Assembly (NCBI GenBank): GCA_015066815.1
Contig: SVNR01000016.1
Location: forward strand, 1 to 49,989
DNA length: 49,989 nucleotides
Reading direction: 5' to 3'
Source of the DNA: Ruminococcus sp.
Lineage (GTDB): Bacteria; Bacillota; Clostridia; Oscillospirales; Ruminococcaceae
Below are positions 48,689-49,989 of the stretch, in pieces. The notes beneath the pieces were generated by a model that was not told the origin of the DNA, searched no databases, and was given only the letters and a program-made list of their open reading frames with translations. Each line of letters opens with the position of its first letter. Within the stretch, counting starts at the first letter, position 1. Made by a program: the position numbers and the translations under genes.

Positions 48689-49762
48689 ATGGATGTTTTA
48701 AGTATGTTGGGTGATGGGGTGCGAGCTATAACGATAACAGGGCAAAAGATTATTTCAGAAAAACGCAATAACGATACTTGTGATGTTGAGTTGTGCTTAT
48801 CGTTAAAGGTATTGTATGATGATAATCAACACAAATTCAAATCTGAAACTATCGGAGAATATGTGCTTAAATGGCTTGAATATAAGCGTAAGAAGCTGAA
48901 ACCAACGAGTTTTGATAGATTGGACACTACTGTTACACATCAGATAATACCGATATTGGGTGATGTTCGTGTTGATGAGCTTACTACAGCAGATATTGAA
49001 GATATGATAAGATTCCTGAAAGAAGAGGAATATTCATATTCTACTGTAAAAAAAGCATATGAGGCAATCAGAGCGTGTATGAGATACGCTGTTAGTCAAA
49101 GTATAGTTGATAAAAATCCGGCGGATCAAGCTGGACTGTCAGTAAAAGAGTTTGAAACGAATAGAAAAGTAAAGTTCTGGACTGATACAGAGATGGATAT
49201 ATTTCAAAAAGAAGCGTTAAAAATAGAGAATGGCAGCTACAAATATCGTTTTGGAAATTGTTTTGTATTGCTGATGACAACAGGTATCAGAGTGGGTGAA
49301 GCCATAGCTTTGCAGTGGTCTGATGTAGACTTTGATAAAAGACAAATGAATATATGTAAAAATATAGCTACAATAAAAAACAGAGGTTCTGATAGTCAGA
49401 GAAAATATATTGATGTACAGCAAAGTACAAAAACAAGAAACGGGAACAGAAAAATACCACTTAATGACTTAGCGATTTCTGCGTTAAATAATCTTCAGCG
49501 TGTTACCGGAAACAATGACAGAATTATTGATACTACATATCGTAGTTTGGATAGAGCATTTAAAGTCATTCTGAAAAATTGTAATCTTCCCAGAACCGGA
49601 ATGCATACGCTCAGGCATTCGTTTGCAAGTAAATTATTTCGCTTAGGTGTTGATATTAAGATTATAAGCGATATATTGGGACATTCAGATATCTCGATAA
49701 CGTATGATACATATGTACATGTAACACAAGAGCAGAAAATGAAAGCTGTAGAGAAAATATAA
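48689..49762 (+). CDS. Tyrosine recombinase/integrase of the element
   Basis: AGGGGGA precedes the ATG. The 357 residues have an N-terminal SAM-like DNA-binding region (about 45-145: TIGEYVLKWLEYKRKK, PTSFDRLDTTV) and a catalytic domain with the Arg of TTGIRVGEA (about 198), HTLRHSFAS (His and Arg near 305-308), ILGHSDISITYDTY (His near 331) and the nucleophile Tyr shortly after. It would recombine attP with the tRNA-Trp 3' end seen at 17398. Location near the right end of the ICE fits this. A terminator follows. Confidence 0.93.
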   Translation: MDVLSMLGDGVRAITITGQKIISEKRNNDTCDVELCLSLKVLYDDNQHKFKSETIGEYVLKWLEYKRKKLKPTSFDRLDTTVTHQIIPILGDVRVDELTTADIEDMIRFLKEEEYSYSTVKKAYEAIRACMRYAVSQSIVDKNPADQAGLSVKEFETNRKVKFWTDTEMDIFQKEALKIENGSYKYRFGNCFVLLMTTGIRVGEAIALQWSDVDFDKRQMNICKNIATIKNRGSDSQRKYIDVQQSTKTRNGNRKIPLNDLAISALNNLQRVTGNNDRIIDTTYRSLDRAFKVILKNCNLPRTGMHTLRHSFASKLFRLGVDIKIISDILGHSDISITYDTYVHVTQEQKMKAVEKI

Positions 49763-49766
49763 TAAC

Positions 49767-49794
49767 TTACCCCTACCTTTATAGGTAGGGGTAA
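49767..49794. terminator. Terminator after the integrase
   Basis: TTACCCCTACC (49767-49777) pairs perfectly with GGTAGGGGTAA (49784-49794) around a 6-base loop. T-tract weak, but stem strong. Confidence 0.8.
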
Positions 49795-49896
49795 AATGCT
49801 ATTTCAATATAATTGCCCTTAATTTTTAATATGTTTTTTTATAATTTTTAAGCATTCAGTACAAGAAAGCATTCCTGTAATGAACAAATATGAGGT

Positions 49897-49925
49897 TTGA
49901 AAAAAACAAGACCTTCCGATATAAT
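49897..49925 (+). promoter_or_regulatory. Promoter of the gene starting at the window end
   Basis: TTGAAA (49897-49902), 17-base spacer, TATAAT (49920-49925), about 50 bases before ATG 49978. Confidence 0.75.
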
Positions 49926-49977
49926 AGAAGTGTAAGTTGACCGCTTACGACACAACTATTAAACCGGAGGTCCATAT

Positions 49978-49989
49978 ATGAATTGTACA
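49978..49989 (+). CDS. Start of a gene cut by the window end (possible IS transposase)
   Basis: A strong ribosome site (CGGAGG) seven bases before ATG 49978 and a consensus promoter show a real gene start. Only MNCT is visible. The leader and first residues recall some IS110-type transposase genes, but four residues cannot prove it. Confidence 0.4.

Larger units (their letters stand above)
17398..49989 (+). mobile_element. Integrative conjugative element in tRNA-Trp (right end outside window)
   Basis: From the tRNA scar to the window end nearly every gene belongs to a conjugation, replication, partition or recombination module. These include relaxase, VirD4, VirB4, VirB6, PrgI, TopB, ParA/ParB, a tyrosine integrase and a serine recombinase. 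Base composition is lower in G+C than the chromosomal genes on the left. At least 32.5 kb lie in the window. The integrase at 48689-49762 is near the right end, as usual, but attR was not found, so a cargo or IS segment must follow. No antibiotic-resistance gene was recognised. Confidence 0.88.

Overview
The window looks like a Ruminococcus-type (Oscillospiraceae, low-G+C Firmicutes) chromosome segment. Supporting signs are a GH94 cellobiose phosphorylase, NrdR, separate SecD and SecF, strong AGGAGG-type ribosome sites, TTGACA-17-TATAAT promoters, and CotH, CPBP and MATE genes typical of rumen and gut Clostridia. The species assignment is inference from protein resemblance.

Positions 1 to about 17390 are chromosomal backbone. 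A partial gene and a membrane zinc-metalloprotease lie on the + strand. A long minus-strand block follows: cellobiose phosphorylase, a galactose-mutarotase-like protein, a DUF4830 protein, a small membrane protein, nrdR, a sugar isomerase/epimerase-like TIM barrel, secF and secD. Next come an array of eight ~88-bp tandem repeats, purB and a CPBP intramembrane protease. On the + strand are a CotH-kinase lipoprotein, an HPr-like protein with no histidine, and a MATE transporter. An A/T-cored dyad (TATAGTRAACG ... CGTTYACTATA) recurs at several promoters in this block and was not seen in the element that follows.

Positions 17398 to the window end are an integrative conjugative element (ICE). Its left edge is a 3' half of tRNA-Trp(CCA) without a 5' half, the expected attL scar. 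From left to right it carries an Rpn-type PD-(D/E)XK nuclease, DUF6075, ParA, ParB, DUF4315, a structured region proposed as oriT, a MobC-like accessory protein, a MobA-type relaxase, VirD4, a winged-helix-like membrane protein, two VirB2-like pilins, a VirB6/TrbL-like channel protein, a lipoprotein, an Rpn pseudogene, PrgI (VirB3-like), VirB4, a small protein, a TadZ/MinD-like protein with a degenerate P-loop, a DEDD exonuclease, topoisomerase III, a TOPRIM/DUF3991 primase-like protein, a helix-turn-helix protein, a ~2220-residue DarB-like methyltransferase-helicase, small membrane genes, a serine recombinase and a tyrosine integrase. The right end with the intact tRNA-Trp should lie beyond the window. 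A further gene starts at the last 12 bases.

The genes make a coherent conjugation programme: excision and integration (tyrosine integrase), partition (ParA/ParB), nicking (MobC, relaxase), coupling (VirD4), a reduced Gram-positive type IV secretion channel (VirB2, B3, B4, B6), strand processing (TopB, TOPRIM protein, exonuclease) and probable antirestriction (DarB-like). No peptidoglycan hydrolase or VirB8-like protein was recognised.

The most striking observation is a complete TnpV-family gene (41026-41466) with its own ribosome site. It is nested in another frame inside the giant methyltransferase-helicase gene, where the outer frame encodes only a Gly/Ser/Arg/Asp-rich linker.
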